A DNA stretch of 48,834 nt from a bacterium c-19 (GTDB taxonomy: Bacteria; Bacillota_I; Bacilli_A; Erysipelotrichales; Erysipelotrichaceae): NCBI GenBank assembly GCA_009917405.1, contig QZED01000011.1, positions 1 to 48,834 on the forward strand, in the 5' to 3' direction. The notes beneath the pieces were generated by a model. That model was not told the DNA's origin. It made no database searches and saw only the letters and a list, made by a program, of their open reading frames with translations. Positions 17,470-26,946 of the stretch are shown here, piece by piece (position 1 is the first letter of the stretch; the number at the start of each line of letters is the position of its first letter). The position numbers were made by a program, and so were the translations under genes.

Positions 17470-18880
17470 AAAAGCATATGGTAAATGGTATTGGAAGCAT
17501 AATCAACGCATGCTTGCGACGTATTTGATGATTGCGGCAACCTTAATTATAGTACCGCAGCTGATGTTTCCGTATGATCCTCAATCCTCTTCTATACCGT
17601 TGGCACTTTCCGCTTATGTCGTATTTGCGCTGAATCTGCTTATGGCACTGTTGGTTCCTTTATATCAATTTCGCTTTTTATTTAATAAACGATCTGTTGA
17701 TTTGTATTATCCGTTACCGATGAAAAAAACAACGATGTATTGGCTGAATTATGGACTTGGTGCCATATTAGTATGTGTACCAAACATGATCTTTTTCATC
17801 AATCTGTTGTGGGAACAAGCTTCCCATGCGTATATTCCTTATTATCTGCTTATGATGGCAGGTCTGGTTCTGTTCGGATTGAGCCTGTATGCACTTGTGA
17901 CCTTTTTCGTGATGAAATGTAACTCACTGTGGGATGCATGTTTTGCGGCAGCTGCCGTTCCGATTTCTCAACTGTTGATCGTCAGCGCAGTAAACGGATT
18001 GTTGAGAAATGCGGTCACTGAATTGGTTAACAACGGCGGCAGTGCCTATGAATTCTTCTCATTATCCTATTTTGAAGGCGCACAGCCGGTAATGGCAGGA
18101 TTTCAATGGATCAGCGCCTCTTTGAATGCCTTTTTTCATATATCACAAAGCGGTGGAAATTTCCTCACCCTTTGGTTACAAGAATCAACGCTTAACGCGT
18201 GGATGCTTATCTATTATCTCTTACTTCTTATCGGCTTTAGTGATTGGGCATGTAAAACTTACGTAAAACGCAAAGGGGAAGACAGTGAACAACAAACAAC
18301 CTCTAAATTTATATTTCCCTTATTTATTTCCCTGATTACCGGCTCTTTATTAGCCTATAATATCACCGACATCGCTTATCTCTGCTTTACCATCGTACTG
18401 TTTTTCTTAATGAATGCGCTGGCAGAGCGCAAGCTGGTCATCAAAACGAAAATGATCGCTGTTTTGGCAATCTACGGCATCTCCTTATTGGGAATCCACA
18501 AGGTATTGATCGATACAAACGGCTTCGGGCGTATTCATGAATTTTATGAAACAGATGAAATACTAGCGGTACGCAGTGAATATCATGACTATACGGATTC
18601 AGAAGAAAGCGAGATGTCCTCGATTATCATGTATGTTTTTCAAAAGGATCCTAAGCTGATAGAAATGATGGTGAAATCGCATCATGAATCGGTGACAAAT
18701 AACGTTAAGCATAACGGAGAACAAGCTCTCGGTGAATTGATCATTGACTATGAATTAAAAAACGGTAAACATGCATATCGTTATCTGTACTTCTATCCGG
18801 AAGACGCAAAATTGATTAAGGAATTTAAAGATTATATAAAAGAACAAAATTATGCGGAAGATGATGTATTTATCAGATAA
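17459..18880 (+). CDS. ABC transporter permease, second copy
   Basis: A 473-residue membrane protein with the same plan as the permease at 14708: about ten hydrophobic segments, then a C-terminal domain of about 110 residues outside the membrane. AAAGGAGGTGAACC lies directly before the ATG. It should assemble with the ATPase at 16576. It ends the ytr-like operon; a new promoter begins 20 bases after the stop and no clear terminator is seen. Confidence 0.8.
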   Translation: MAYEKAYGKWYWKHNQRMLATYLMIAATLIIVPQLMFPYDPQSSSIPLALSAYVVFALNLLMALLVPLYQFRFLFNKRSVDLYYPLPMKKTTMYWLNYGLGAILVCVPNMIFFINLLWEQASHAYIPYYLLMMAGLVLFGLSLYALVTFFVMKCNSLWDACFAAAAVPISQLLIVSAVNGLLRNAVTELVNNGGSAYEFFSLSYFEGAQPVMAGFQWISASLNAFFHISQSGGNFLTLWLQESTLNAWMLIYYLLLLIGFSDWACKTYVKRKGEDSEQQTTSKFIFPLFISLITGSLLAYNITDIAYLCFTIVLFFLMNALAERKLVIKTKMIAVLAIYGISLLGIHKVLIDTNGFGRIHEFYETDEILAVRSEYHDYTDSEESEMSSIIMYVFQKDPKLIEMMVKSHHESVTNNVKHNGEQALGELIIDYELKNGKHAYRYLYFYPEDAKLIKEFKDYIKEQNYAEDDVFIR

Positions 18881-18899
18881 TACTCGCGCTTGGAAAAAA

Positions 18900-18928
18900 T
18901 TGACTTCATAAATGAATTTATTTACAAT
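18900..18928 (+). promoter_or_regulatory. Promoter of the histidine phosphatase gene
   Basis: TTGACT (18900-18905), 17-bp spacer, TACAAT (18923-18928). Confidence 0.65.
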
Positions 18929-18951
18929 ACATGTATTGAAAGGAGATTCTT

Positions 18952-19488
18952 ATGAAGCTTTATATTACAAGACACGGGCAGACAGACTGGAATCTTAATG
19001 AGCGAATTCAAGGGAAAATCGATATTGAATTAAATGATACAGGGCGTTTACAAGCACAAAAAATCGCTGATTTATTGAAAGATCAAGCGATCGATCAAAT
19101 ATTTTCATCACCGTTAAAGCGCGCGACGGAAACCGCAGAGATCATCAATCAGCCGCATCAGCTGCCGATTCAATGCGATGAGCGATTGGCAGAGCGCGGC
19201 TTCGGCGACTATGAAGGAACACCGATCGAAAAATTCGATTTTTGCGGCTTTTGGAATCAAGCACTAGAGGATCAGTTTATCAGCTGTGAAAAAACCTCGG
19301 CATTCTTTGCCCGGGTATATGCATTTATTGAGGAATGTCGTCAACGCTATCCGAATCAAACAATTTTGGTAGTCGCACATGGCGGTGTGTCTTTGCCGTT
19401 TTATACATATGCGCATGGGATTGTGAATGATCATGATATGCGAAAGTATATGTTGAAAAACTGTGAAGTCGCAATTTATGAACTGTAA
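18952..19488 (+). CDS. Histidine phosphatase family protein (phosphoglycerate mutase-like)
   Basis: A 178-residue single-domain enzyme with the phosphohistidine motif LYITRHGQTDWNLNERIQG (H8), a catalytic glutamate in ERGFGDYEG and the second histidine in VVAHGG. Such proteins dephosphorylate small metabolites, for example sugar phosphates or alpha-ribazole phosphate. The short length and single-domain form argue against a glycolytic mutase. AAAGGAG precedes the ATG. Monocistronic. Substrate unassigned. Confidence 0.85.
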   Translation: MKLYITRHGQTDWNLNERIQGKIDIELNDTGRLQAQKIADLLKDQAIDQIFSSPLKRATETAEIINQPHQLPIQCDERLAERGFGDYEGTPIEKFDFCGFWNQALEDQFISCEKTSAFFARVYAFIEECRQRYPNQTILVVAHGGVSLPFYTYAHGIVNDHDMRKYMLKNCEVAIYEL

Positions 19489-19571
19489 TATACTTTATTT
19501 CCAATATGAAATCGGTTCCGTAAGCTGATGTCATTCTGAATTTTGATTCTCACAGCGTCGATTGTTTTTGA

Positions 19572-19600
19572 TTGCGATAAAGTGTAAAACGTGATAGAAT
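19572..19600 (+). promoter_or_regulatory. Promoter of darA
   Basis: TTGCGA (19572-19577), 17-bp spacer, TAGAAT (19595-19600), 35 bases before the ATG. Confidence 0.5.
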
Positions 19601-19634
19601 AGGAACAGGGATCTTACAGAAAGGAGTGTTTACT

Positions 19635-19958
19635 ATGAAGTTAATATTAGCGATTATGTCTAACGATGACAGTCCTGCCGTTTCAAGCGCATTAACAAAG
19701 GAAAACTTTCAGGTAACACGCTTAGCGACAACCGGCGGCTTCTTACGTGCCGGAAACACCACATTAATCGTCGGTACCGATGATGATAAGGTAGAAAAAG
19801 CGATTGAAGTCATCGGTGAATACAGCCGCAGACGTACCGAGGTTGTACCAAGCACTGCATCTTACGACATCGGAAGATATGCATCTTTTCCGGTTGAAGT
19901 ACAAGTAGGCGGAGCGACCATCTTTGTATTAGATGTAGAAAAATTTGTGAAATTATAA
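19635..19958 (+). CDS. darA: Cyclic-di-AMP receptor, PII-like (DarA/PstA)
   Basis: A 107-residue PII-like trimeric protein that binds the second messenger c-di-AMP. The family pattern is clear: MKLILAIMSNDDSPAVSSAL, TTGGFLRAGNTTLIVGTDDDKV (ligand-binding loop with GG and R) and the C-terminal VGGATIFVLDVEKFVKL. ATG at 19635 follows AAGGAG; a GTG nine bases earlier overlaps that site. Monocistronic with its own promoter and terminator. Confidence 0.92.
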   Translation: MKLILAIMSNDDSPAVSSALTKENFQVTRLATTGGFLRAGNTTLIVGTDDDKVEKAIEVIGEYSRRRTEVVPSTASYDIGRYASFPVEVQVGGATIFVLDVEKFVKL

Positions 19959-19988
19959 TTAAATCGATTGATCATACGAAATGAAAGA

Positions 19989-20016
19989 GATTGCCTTACA
20001 TAAGGTGATCTTTTTT
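19989..20016 (+). terminator. Terminator of darA
   Basis: GATTGCCTT (19989-19997) pairs with AAGGTGATC (20002-20010) with two G-U pairs, followed by six Ts. Confidence 0.7.
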
Positions 20017-20061
20017 ATCGCTATAAGGTGTGATTACGGGTAAAATTGCACAGCCTGCTTA

Positions 20062-20090
20062 TTGTAAAGAAGGCAAAAATAAAGTAAAAT
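20062..20090 (+). promoter_or_regulatory. Promoter of purD-fhs
   Basis: TTGTAA (20062-20067), 17-bp spacer, TAAAAT (20085-20090). Transcription would begin near 20097, giving an 87-nt leader. Confidence 0.5.
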
Positions 20091-20114
20091 AATACTGATA
20101 AAAGAAACGAAGGA

Positions 20115-20163
20115 ACTGCGGTGCTGTTTCAGCGAATACATAAGCAAAATACAGCAGTGCAGT
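20115..20163 (+). promoter_or_regulatory. Leader hairpin before purD
   Basis: ACTGC (20115-20119) pairs with GCAGT (20159-20163) and GCTGT with ACAGC further in, separated by a three-by-three internal loop. There is no T-run and no match to purine riboswitches. It lies just before the AGGAGG of purD, so an effect on translation or stability is possible. Confidence 0.4.
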
Positions 20164-20183
20164 AATCAAACAGGAGGAAAACT

Positions 20184-21416
20184 ATGAAGGTTCTTGTGAT
20201 TGGCAAAGGCGGACGCGAACATGCGATCGTGCATGCGGTAAGCCGCAGTAAGCTTGTATCAAAAATTTATGCGGCACCGGGAAATCCGGGAATCGCAGCA
20301 TTGGCAGAATGTGTACCGATAGCGGATAATAAGGTGGATGAGCTGGCAGCCTTCGCCAAAGAACATGCGATCGATTTAACAATTGTCGGACCGGAAGCAT
20401 CACTCGCACTGGGAATCGTCGATGTCTTTCAGAAAGCGGGTTTAAAAATCTTCGGACCGACAAAAGATGCGGCACAGATTGAATCCAGTAAGGATTTCGC
20501 GAAACAAATCATGGTAAAATACGGGATTCCGACTGCGGCATATCAAACCTTTGATCGTTATGAGGAGGCGCTTGCGTATGTAGAAGCGCAAGGAGCGCCG
20601 ATCGTTATTAAGGAAGACGGCTTAAAAGCGGGTAAGGGTGTTTGCGTTGCCGCTACGATAGAGGAAGCGATACAAGCATTACAGGCAGCCTTTTCAACGC
20701 CAGATAACCGCGTAGTTATTGAAGAATGCTTAGTCGGCTTTGAATTCTCACTGATCTGCTTTGTCTGCGGAGATTTGGTAATGCCGATGCAGATTGCTCA
20801 GGATCATAAGTGTGCGTATGACGGAGATAAAGGACCGAATACCGGCGGTATGGGTGTATATTCTCCGGTGCGTAAAATTACCGATGAAATAATTGAAGAA
20901 GCGATGTCAAAGATCATGGAGCCGATGGCAAAAGCTATGGCGACGGAAGGACACTCCTTTACCGGATTCTTATACGGCGGATTAATGTTGACAAAAGAAG
21001 GCGTAAAAACGATTGAATTTAATGCCCGCTTGGGTGACCCGGAGGCAGAAGTCATATTGCCGCGCCTGCAAAGTGATTTTGTGGAAGTGATTGAAAAGAT
21101 CATGAACCATCAAAAAAGCGAGTTGGTATGGGATGATGAGGTTACACTCGGTGTCGTTATGGCATCGGATGGCTATCCTGCATCTTCAACCAAAGGCGCA
21201 GTGATCAACCGTTTGGATCAGTGTGACGGACTTGTCTTCCACATGGGAACCGCGCTTCAAGACGGAAATATCGTAACCGACGGCGGACGCGTGCTGCTTG
21301 TCAGTGCTAAAGCAAAAACGCTTGAAGAAGCATATGAAAAGGCTTATCAGGATGTCGCAAAAATTCAGTGTGATGCCCTGTTCTACCGTCATGATATTGG
21401 AAAAAAGGATATGTAG
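20184..21416 (+). CDS. purD: Phosphoribosylamine--glycine ligase (GAR synthetase)
   Basis: Purine pathway step 2: ATP-dependent joining of glycine to phosphoribosylamine. The 410-residue protein has the N-terminal MKVLVIGKGGREHA motif, an ATP-grasp core with KEDGLKAGKGV and HKCAYDGDKGPNTGGMG, and the metal-binding EFNARLGDPE. Length is as usual for PurD. AGGAGG precedes the ATG. It is followed after 12 bases by fhs and separated from the other pur genes, which lie on the opposite strand 9 kb away. Confidence 0.95.
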   Translation: MKVLVIGKGGREHAIVHAVSRSKLVSKIYAAPGNPGIAALAECVPIADNKVDELAAFAKEHAIDLTIVGPEASLALGIVDVFQKAGLKIFGPTKDAAQIESSKDFAKQIMVKYGIPTAAYQTFDRYEEALAYVEAQGAPIVIKEDGLKAGKGVCVAATIEEAIQALQAAFSTPDNRVVIEECLVGFEFSLICFVCGDLVMPMQIAQDHKCAYDGDKGPNTGGMGVYSPVRKITDEIIEEAMSKIMEPMAKAMATEGHSFTGFLYGGLMLTKEGVKTIEFNARLGDPEAEVILPRLQSDFVEVIEKIMNHQKSELVWDDEVTLGVVMASDGYPASSTKGAVINRLDQCDGLVFHMGTALQDGNIVTDGGRVLLVSAKAKTLEEAYEKAYQDVAKIQCDALFYRHDIGKKDM

Positions 21417-21428
21417 GAGGAAGCGTAA

Positions 21429-23099
21429 ATGGCAAAAACAGATTTAGAAATTGCACAGGAATGCGTGATGCGCCCGATTTCACAGGTGGCTGAAAAAGTC
21501 GGAATCGATGCGGCAGAATTAGAATATTACGGAAACTATAAAGCAAAACTGTCTTTAGATGTATTGAAAAAGCGTGCCGATAAGGCAGACGGAAAGCTGA
21601 TTTTAGTAACTGCGATTAATCCGACCAAAGCCGGCGAAGGAAAATCAACGACAACAGTCGGTTTAGGTGACGGCTTAAATCAGATCGGCAAGAAAGCGAT
21701 GATTGCCTTGCGTGAGCCTTCGCTCGGTCCGGTTTTCGGTCTGAAAGGCGGCGCTGCCGGTGGCGGTTATGCACAGGTTGTACCGATGGAAGATTTAAAC
21801 CTGCACTTTACCGGCGATATGCATGCGATTACTACTGCGAATAATTTAATTTCGGCATGTATCGATAATCATATTCATCAAGGAAATGCTTTGGATATTG
21901 ATATTGACAATATCACATGGAAACGCTGTCTGGATATGAATGACCGCAATTTACGTAATATTACGATTGGTCAAGGTGCTAAGGCAAACGGTACCGAGCG
22001 TAAAGACGGCTTTAATATCACCGTCGCTTCGGAAGTGATGGCAGTGCTTTGCCTTGCGGATTCCTTAATGGATCTAAAAAAGCGCTTAGGGGACATGTTA
22101 ATCGGATATAATACGAAGCAAGAGCCGCTCTATGTCAAAGACCTGCATATTGAAGGTGCTTTGGCAATGGTGATGAAAGATGCGATCAAACCGAATCTCG
22201 TACAGACACTGGAACATAATCCGGTTATTGTACACGGCGGTCCGTTTGCGAATATCGCTCATGGCTGTAACTCCATCATGGCCACAAAAACATGCTTAAA
22301 GCTGGCTGATTATGTCGTAACGGAAGCAGGATTCGGTGCCGATTTAGGAGCGGAGAAATTCTTGGATATCAAATGCCGCTTCGGTAATTTAAAACCGAAT
22401 GCCGTAGTCATCGTCGCAACGATTCGCGCCTTAAAGCAGCACGGTGGTGTTGCATTTGAAGATTTGAAAAACGAAAATGTCGAAGCGATGCTGCGAGGCT
22501 GTGCTAACCTTGCCAAGCATATTGAAACAATCGAGGCATTCGGACTTCCTTATATAGTAGCGATCAATGAATTCGCTACCGATACACAAGCTGAGGTCGA
22601 AGCACTTCAAAACTGGTGCCGTGAAAATCATCATGAAATGTCCTTATCACAAGTTTGGGCAAAAGGCGGCAAGGGTGCGCTTGATTTAGCTGAGAAAGTT
22701 GTATCCCTTTGTGAACAGCCGAATACCTATGCTCCAATTTATAATGTCAATGAATCAATTAAGGATAAAATCACAAAGATCGCACAGACTTGTTACGGCG
22801 CAGGTGCCGTGGCATTCACTGATGAAGCAGAAGCACAAATTGCCCTTTATGAAAAGCAGGGCTGGGATCATATGCCGATCTGTATGGCTAAGACTCCGAC
22901 CTCTTTAAGCGATCAGGATAAGCTGTACGGCGCTCCAAAAGATTTCACCATTACTGTCAGAGAACTTCGTCCTTCCTTAGGTGCGGGCTTTATCGTTGCT
23001 TTAACCGGTAATGTACTGACAATGCCGGGATTGCCGAAACAGCCGGCTGCTTTAAATATGGATATTGATGAAGCAGGTCATATTAAGGGATTATTTTAA
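21429..23099 (+). CDS. fhs: Formate--tetrahydrofolate ligase
   Basis: Makes 10-formyl-THF from formate, THF and ATP, the C1 donor used by PurN and PurH. The 556-residue protein has the P-loop [14 protein letters not shown] (about 62-75), the [23 protein letters not shown] region and the [16 protein letters not shown]-terminal signature, normal family length. AGGAGGAAGCG lies before the ATG, in the purD-fhs operon. The pairing with purD makes sense as supply of formyl groups for purine synthesis. Confidence 0.96.
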   Translation: MAKTDLEIAQECVMRPISQVAEKVGIDAAELEYYGNYKAKLSLDVLKKRADKADGKLILVTAINPTKAGEGKSTTTVGLGDGLNQIGKKAMIALREPSLGPVFGLKGGAAGGGYAQVVPMEDLNLHFTGDMHAITTANNLISACIDNHIHQGNALDIDIDNITWKRCLDMNDRNLRNITIGQGAKANGTERKDGFNITVASEVMAVLCLADSLMDLKKRLGDMLIGYNTKQEPLYVKDLHIEGALAMVMKDAIKPNLVQTLEHNPVIVHGGPFANIAHGCNSIMATKTCLKLADYVVTEAGFGADLGAEKFLDIKCRFGNLKPNAVVIVATIRALKQHGGVAFEDLKNENVEAMLRGCANLAKHIETIEAFGLPYIVAINEFATDTQAEVEALQNWCRENHHEMSLSQVWAKGGKGALDLAEKVVSLCEQPNTYAPIYNVNESIKDKITKIAQTCYGAGAVAFTDEAEAQIALYEKQGWDHMPICMAKTPTSLSDQDKLYGAPKDFTITVRELRPSLGAGFIVALTGNVLTMPGLPKQPAALNMDIDEAGHIKGLF

Positions 23100-23138
23100 A
23101 AAGCTTAATGAAAATTGTTTTAATGAATATAATAGAAA

Positions 23139-23167
23139 GAAGATGCTGCATCAGCATTTTCTTTTTC
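23139..23167 (+). terminator. Terminator of purD-fhs
   Basis: ATGCTG (23143-23148) and CAGCAT (23152-23157) around a CAT loop, extended by flanking A/T pairs and followed by a T-rich tract. Confidence 0.7.
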
Positions 23168-23208
23168 GTAATCAATGATTTGTAATTAATAAATTTTAAG
23201 TATATAAA

Positions 23209-23236
23209 TTGTGTCATTTTATGTGAAATATAGAAT
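23209..23236 (+). promoter_or_regulatory. Possible promoter of the LCP gene
   Basis: TTGTGT (23209-23214), 16-bp spacer, TAGAAT (23231-23236). A second -10-like TATAAT sits at 23254-23259 without a good -35. Confidence 0.4.
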
Positions 23237-23292
23237 TTCAATAAAATTTGGTGTATAATAACTACGTTTTTATTGAAAGAGGTGTTTTGCAT

Positions 23293-24777
23293 ATGCAAAA
23301 AGAGTATAAAAAAAATTCAAAGCAGATAGAAAACAGAAAGAAGTCGGCGTTGCCATGGTATAAGGATCTGCGTTTTTACTTTATCAGTGTGCTGTTCCTG
23401 TTAATGATCGCATTAGTGGCGCAGCTGTTTATTGTAAAGATCATTCCGATGAAATATATTGCGGGCGGGGTTGTTGTACTGGCTTTGCTTGCATTGATGC
23501 TATGGTGGCTTCAGTATGGGAAGCGAGTAAATAAGATTAATCAGATTTTAGGTAAAATATTGATTGTCATTGTATCGATTCTGTTAATTATGGGGAATAT
23601 GTATTTGAATAAGGCGGGCAATGTCATCGGTAAAATTACCGGCAGTAATACGGAAACCGATGCAATGTCGGTCATCGTAAAAAAAGACAGTGATATTGAA
23701 AAAATTGAGCAGCTGGTGGATAAAAAGCTAGGCGCCAATGAAGCAACGGATAAAGACAATGTGTTAGAAGCTAAACAAGCGATCAGCGAGGAAATCGGTG
23801 ATACGTACAGCTATCAAAGCTATTACAGTTATGATGAAGAAGCTGCGGCTTTATACAGCGGTGAGATCGATGCGATGATTTTAAATGAAGCGTATCGCGG
23901 CTTATTGGAAAATAATTATCCGAAATTCGATGAAGAGACAAAAGTGATTTATACACATGAAATCACAAAGGAAGTTGAGGATATTAGTAAAGATGTCGAT
24001 GTGACCAATACACCGTTTAATGTATATATTTCCGGTATTGATACGTATGGTCCAGTTACGACAAAATCAAGATCCGATGTGAATATGATTGCGACAGTGA
24101 ATCCTAATACGCATGTAATTGTCTTAACGAGCATTCCGCGCGATTACTATATTTCACAGACATGTCAGGGCGGAGCGAAGGATAAACTGACACATACCGG
24201 TATATTCGGAGTTGATTGTACCGTAAGCAGTGTTGAACAATATTTTGAAATTGATATTAATTACTATGCCCGTGTGAATTTCACTTCCTTGATTGATATT
24301 GTAGATGCACTCGGCGGTATTACAGTAGATAATCCAAACAGCTTTAGCGGTAATAACGGCACCTATTTCCCGATTGATTCCAATTTGTACATCACCGGCA
24401 GTCAAGCATTAGAATTTGCTCGTGAGCGTTATGCTTTCTCAGAAGGAGATCGTGAGCGCGGAAGAAATCAAATGCGTGTATTGACCGGTATGATCAATAA
24501 AGCAATTTCACCGGCAATCATCACGAATTATACAAGTATTATGAATGCGATCGGTGGCAGCTTCCAGACCAATATGAGTTCTGATGAAATTTCATCATTG
24601 ATTCATATGCAGCTGAATGAAATGAGCGGCTGGGATATTATTCAACAGTCAGTAAACGGCTACGGCGAGATGTTGATCTCACCGGCAAACGGCTTTAATT
24701 CTTATATGATGATTCCGCATATTGATACCGTGAATGCGGCAGTTGCCAAAATCAATGAGGTTATGAATGCCAAATAG
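23293..24777 (+). CDS. LytR-CpsA-Psr (LCP) family cell-wall polymer ligase
   Basis: LCP enzymes transfer teichoic-acid or capsule precursors from lipid carriers to peptidoglycan. The 494-residue protein has a basic N-terminus, three membrane helices (about 27-48, 53-72, 87-103) rather than the usual one, an extracytoplasmic domain of about 130 residues with GEIDAMILNEAYRGLLE, and the LCP domain (about 245-490) with the pyrophosphate-binding arginines in LTSIPRDYYIS (R283) and LEFARERYAFSEGDRERGRNQ. AGAGGTG precedes ATG 23293. Monocistronic, with terminator. Confidence 0.9.
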   Translation: MQKEYKKNSKQIENRKKSALPWYKDLRFYFISVLFLLMIALVAQLFIVKIIPMKYIAGGVVVLALLALMLWWLQYGKRVNKINQILGKILIVIVSILLIMGNMYLNKAGNVIGKITGSNTETDAMSVIVKKDSDIEKIEQLVDKKLGANEATDKDNVLEAKQAISEEIGDTYSYQSYYSYDEEAAALYSGEIDAMILNEAYRGLLENNYPKFDEETKVIYTHEITKEVEDISKDVDVTNTPFNVYISGIDTYGPVTTKSRSDVNMIATVNPNTHVIVLTSIPRDYYISQTCQGGAKDKLTHTGIFGVDCTVSSVEQYFEIDINYYARVNFTSLIDIVDALGGITVDNPNSFSGNNGTYFPIDSNLYITGSQALEFARERYAFSEGDRERGRNQMRVLTGMINKAISPAIITNYTSIMNAIGGSFQTNMSSDEISSLIHMQLNEMSGWDIIQQSVNGYGEMLISPANGFNSYMMIPHIDTVNAAVAKINEVMNAK

Positions 24778-24783
24778 TGAATG

Positions 24784-24818
24784 ACAGTGGATTCTTGATG
24801 AATTCACTGTTTTTTCTT
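24784..24818 (+). terminator. Terminator of the LCP gene
   Basis: ACAGTG-ATTC (24784-24794) pairs with GAAT-CACTGT (24800-24810) around a short loop, followed by six Ts. Confidence 0.8.
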
Positions 24819-25213
24819 AACTTTTCTTACTGCTTATGCCGATAAAAATAAGATAAAAAAAGCGATGTATCCGAATACATCATGGAAGGGATAAGCTGTC
24901 ATTTGTGGCGGTAAGTTCTTTATTAATCCATTTGTACTTTTGATAGGCTATTATATTGGCTTTTTTTGCGTCAACGTAAATAAAAAGATAAACTATCTCA
25001 GGGAAATAGTTCCAAAAAGCAGATAAAGGTAAATTGCTTTTCAATTACGGCATTGTTCATATTGATGTTTTGTATTGCTGATACGGTAGCTAAATTGATA
25101 TGTGGAACAAGTTTGTTATTTGTTGCAAAAGCTGATTATCCATGAGTGCCTTGAAAAAAGTCATAAATAATCCACACCAACACTTTACAACTCTTATCAG
25201 ATGATTAATGATT
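24819..25213. other. Gene-free interval between converging transcripts
   Basis: No convincing ORF or RNA. One small hairpin (GATGTAT/ATACATC near 24863-24880) is visible. It separates the plus-strand LCP gene from the end of the minus-strand ispE operon; no clear ispE terminator was found. Confidence 0.4.
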
Positions 25214-26101
25214 TTACTGCGGAATATAGCTTGATGTCACTTCGACAAACGGATAACGGTTTTTTAATCGATTCGCAATTTCATGCATTTTTGTCACATC
25301 CATGCCGCCAATCGCAAATACGGTCGTTCCACTGCCTGACATGGCAACGAATTCAAAGCCGTAAGATAAAAGCTCCTGTTTTAAATCAGCGACTTCTGAT
25401 ACAAGCTGAAATGTGCTCCCTTCCAGTGAATTGCCGCAATTTGCTAATACACCCTTGAAATTGCCGTTTTCCCATTCACTGAGACATTTTTGGACATCTG
25501 GATGCGGACAAGTCTCGATATTTAAATTCTCATAGACAAGCTTTGTAGATGCGCCCGCCTTTGGCTTTACCAATAAGATAGGAAACGCAAATCGGTTTGT
25601 TAAAAAGGTCAAGCCTTCTCCAATACCGGAAACAAACACACAGCGGTTTTGGACAAGACATGGAACATCCGCACCGATGCTTACACCGAGTTCTTCTAAT
25701 ACCGAAGCATTTATTGAAAGCTTGCTGAGTTTCGCAATTCCGCGCATTATCGCAGCGGCATCACTGCTTCCCCCGCCAAGTCCCGCTTCCATGGGAATCT
25801 GTTTGGTTACGCTGATATGATAATTGTCCTTAAGCTGAAATGCTTCTTTCATCAACCACACGGCTTTGACTACCGTATTGCCGCCATGAAAGGGCAGCGC
25901 AGGTTCATTACATTCATAAGACATTGTATCGGCTTTTTCAATTACGATACGATCGTGCAAAGCAAGCGGGACGACAACGGAGCGCAGTTCATGATACCCG
26001 TCTGCTCGCTTGGATACGGCATCCAAACATAAATTGATCTTGGCGTGTGCCTTTTCAACAACACATTCCTTATGTGTTACTGCTTGTAGTTTATCTTTCA
26101 T
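25214..26101 (-). CDS. ispE: 4-diphosphocytidyl-2-C-methyl-D-erythritol kinase
   Basis: GHMP kinase of the non-mevalonate (MEP) isoprenoid pathway. The 295-residue protein has the substrate segment AHAKINLCLDAVSKRADGYHEL, the ATP-binding PMEAGLGGGSSDAAA and the C-terminal MSGSGTTVFAIG. The start at 26101 overlaps the ksgA stop region by ten bases and matches the family N-terminus; the longer reading from 26152 would only extend into ksgA. ksgA-ispE adjacency is typical of Firmicutes. Confidence 0.94.
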   Translation of the reverse strand: MKDKLQAVTHKECVVEKAHAKINLCLDAVSKRADGYHELRSVVVPLALHDRIVIEKADTMSYECNEPALPFHGGNTVVKAVWLMKEAFQLKDNYHISVTKQIPMEAGLGGGSSDAAAIMRGIAKLSKLSINASVLEELGVSIGADVPCLVQNRCVFVSGIGEGLTFLTNRFAFPILLVKPKAGASTKLVYENLNIETCPHPDVQKCLSEWENGNFKGVLANCGNSLEGSTFQLVSEVADLKQELLSYGFEFVAMSGSGTTVFAIGGMDVTKMHEIANRLKNRYPFVEVTSSYIPQ

Positions 26102-26945
26102 ATTGTACCTCATAGAGACGAACAAAGTCCGAAAGTTCGAGACTTTGCGCACGTGCTGTCGGTAAAATCTCTGCTTTAGTCAGTATTTCCCCGGCTTTTT
26201 CTTTATTTCCCAAATATTCTCCGTAGTTATTCAGTATAGTTTTGCGTCTTTGACGGAAGCATTCTTTTACTAATTCAAAAAACGCAGCTTCATCAATAAG
26301 CGGCGTATCGGTGCGAAAGCGAAACTGTAATACCGCACTGTCAACTTTCGGCTTCGGCTGAAATACATTGGCAGGAACCTTACATACTCTTTGTACCTCA
26401 CAGCGATATTGTGTAATCACACTTAAGGCATTATAGTCTTTCGCATTTGTTTCAGCACTGAAGCGGTCGGCAACCTCTTTTTGCATCATGACCGTGATCG
26501 CCTTTATATCATCGCCGTATTCAAACAAACGAAACAAAATAGGGGTTGTGATATAGTAAGGCAGGTTTGCGGCCACTACAACGTCTAATCCGGCCTCATA
26601 CAGCGGATTTACGTATTTCTTCAGGTCGACAGTCAGGAAATCTTCCATGACCAAAGTGAAATTATCATAATCACTAAGATTGTCGTTTAAAACCGGCTCT
26701 AATCGCTGATCGATTTCAAAGGCAATGACTTTTTGTGCATATTCACATAAATACTGCGTTAAAGCACCGATGCCGGGACCGATCTCAATGACAGCACAAT
26801 GATCACTGATCACGGCATGACGCGCAATTTTTTCAACAATGCCGCATTCGACTAAAAAATTCTGACCGTAATTTTTTTTGGCATAAAGGTCATATTTCTC
26901 TAAAACGGCTTTTGTTCCTGACGGAGTCGCAATTCTCTGTATCAT
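26091..26945 (-). CDS. ksgA: 16S rRNA adenine dimethyltransferase
   Basis: RsmA/KsgA dimethylates two adjacent adenines in the 3' hairpin of 16S rRNA during small-subunit maturation. The 284-residue protein has KKNYGQNFLVECGIVEKI, the SAM-binding EIGPGIGALTQYL, FEIDQRL and the catalytic NLPYYITTPI. The start at 26945 is chosen because AAGGAAGTG, at the end of rnmV, lies just upstream; an alternative 27 bases earlier would lie inside rnmV. Part of an rnmV-ksgA-ispE operon. Confidence 0.94.
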   Translation of the reverse strand: MIQRIATPSGTKAVLEKYDLYAKKNYGQNFLVECGIVEKIARHAVISDHCAVIEIGPGIGALTQYLCEYAQKVIAFEIDQRLEPVLNDNLSDYDNFTLVMEDFLTVDLKKYVNPLYEAGLDVVVAANLPYYITTPILFRLFEYGDDIKAITVMMQKEVADRFSAETNAKDYNALSVITQYRCEVQRVCKVPANVFQPKPKVDSAVLQFRFRTDTPLIDEAAFFELVKECFRQRRKTILNNYGEYLGNKEKAGEILTKAEILPTARAQSLELSDFVRLYEVQYER

Positions 26946-26946
26946 C

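Noticed and set aside
20020..20183. Purine riboswitch upstream of purD
   Set aside because: The conserved purine-aptamer junction sequences are absent; only a plain hairpin is seen.
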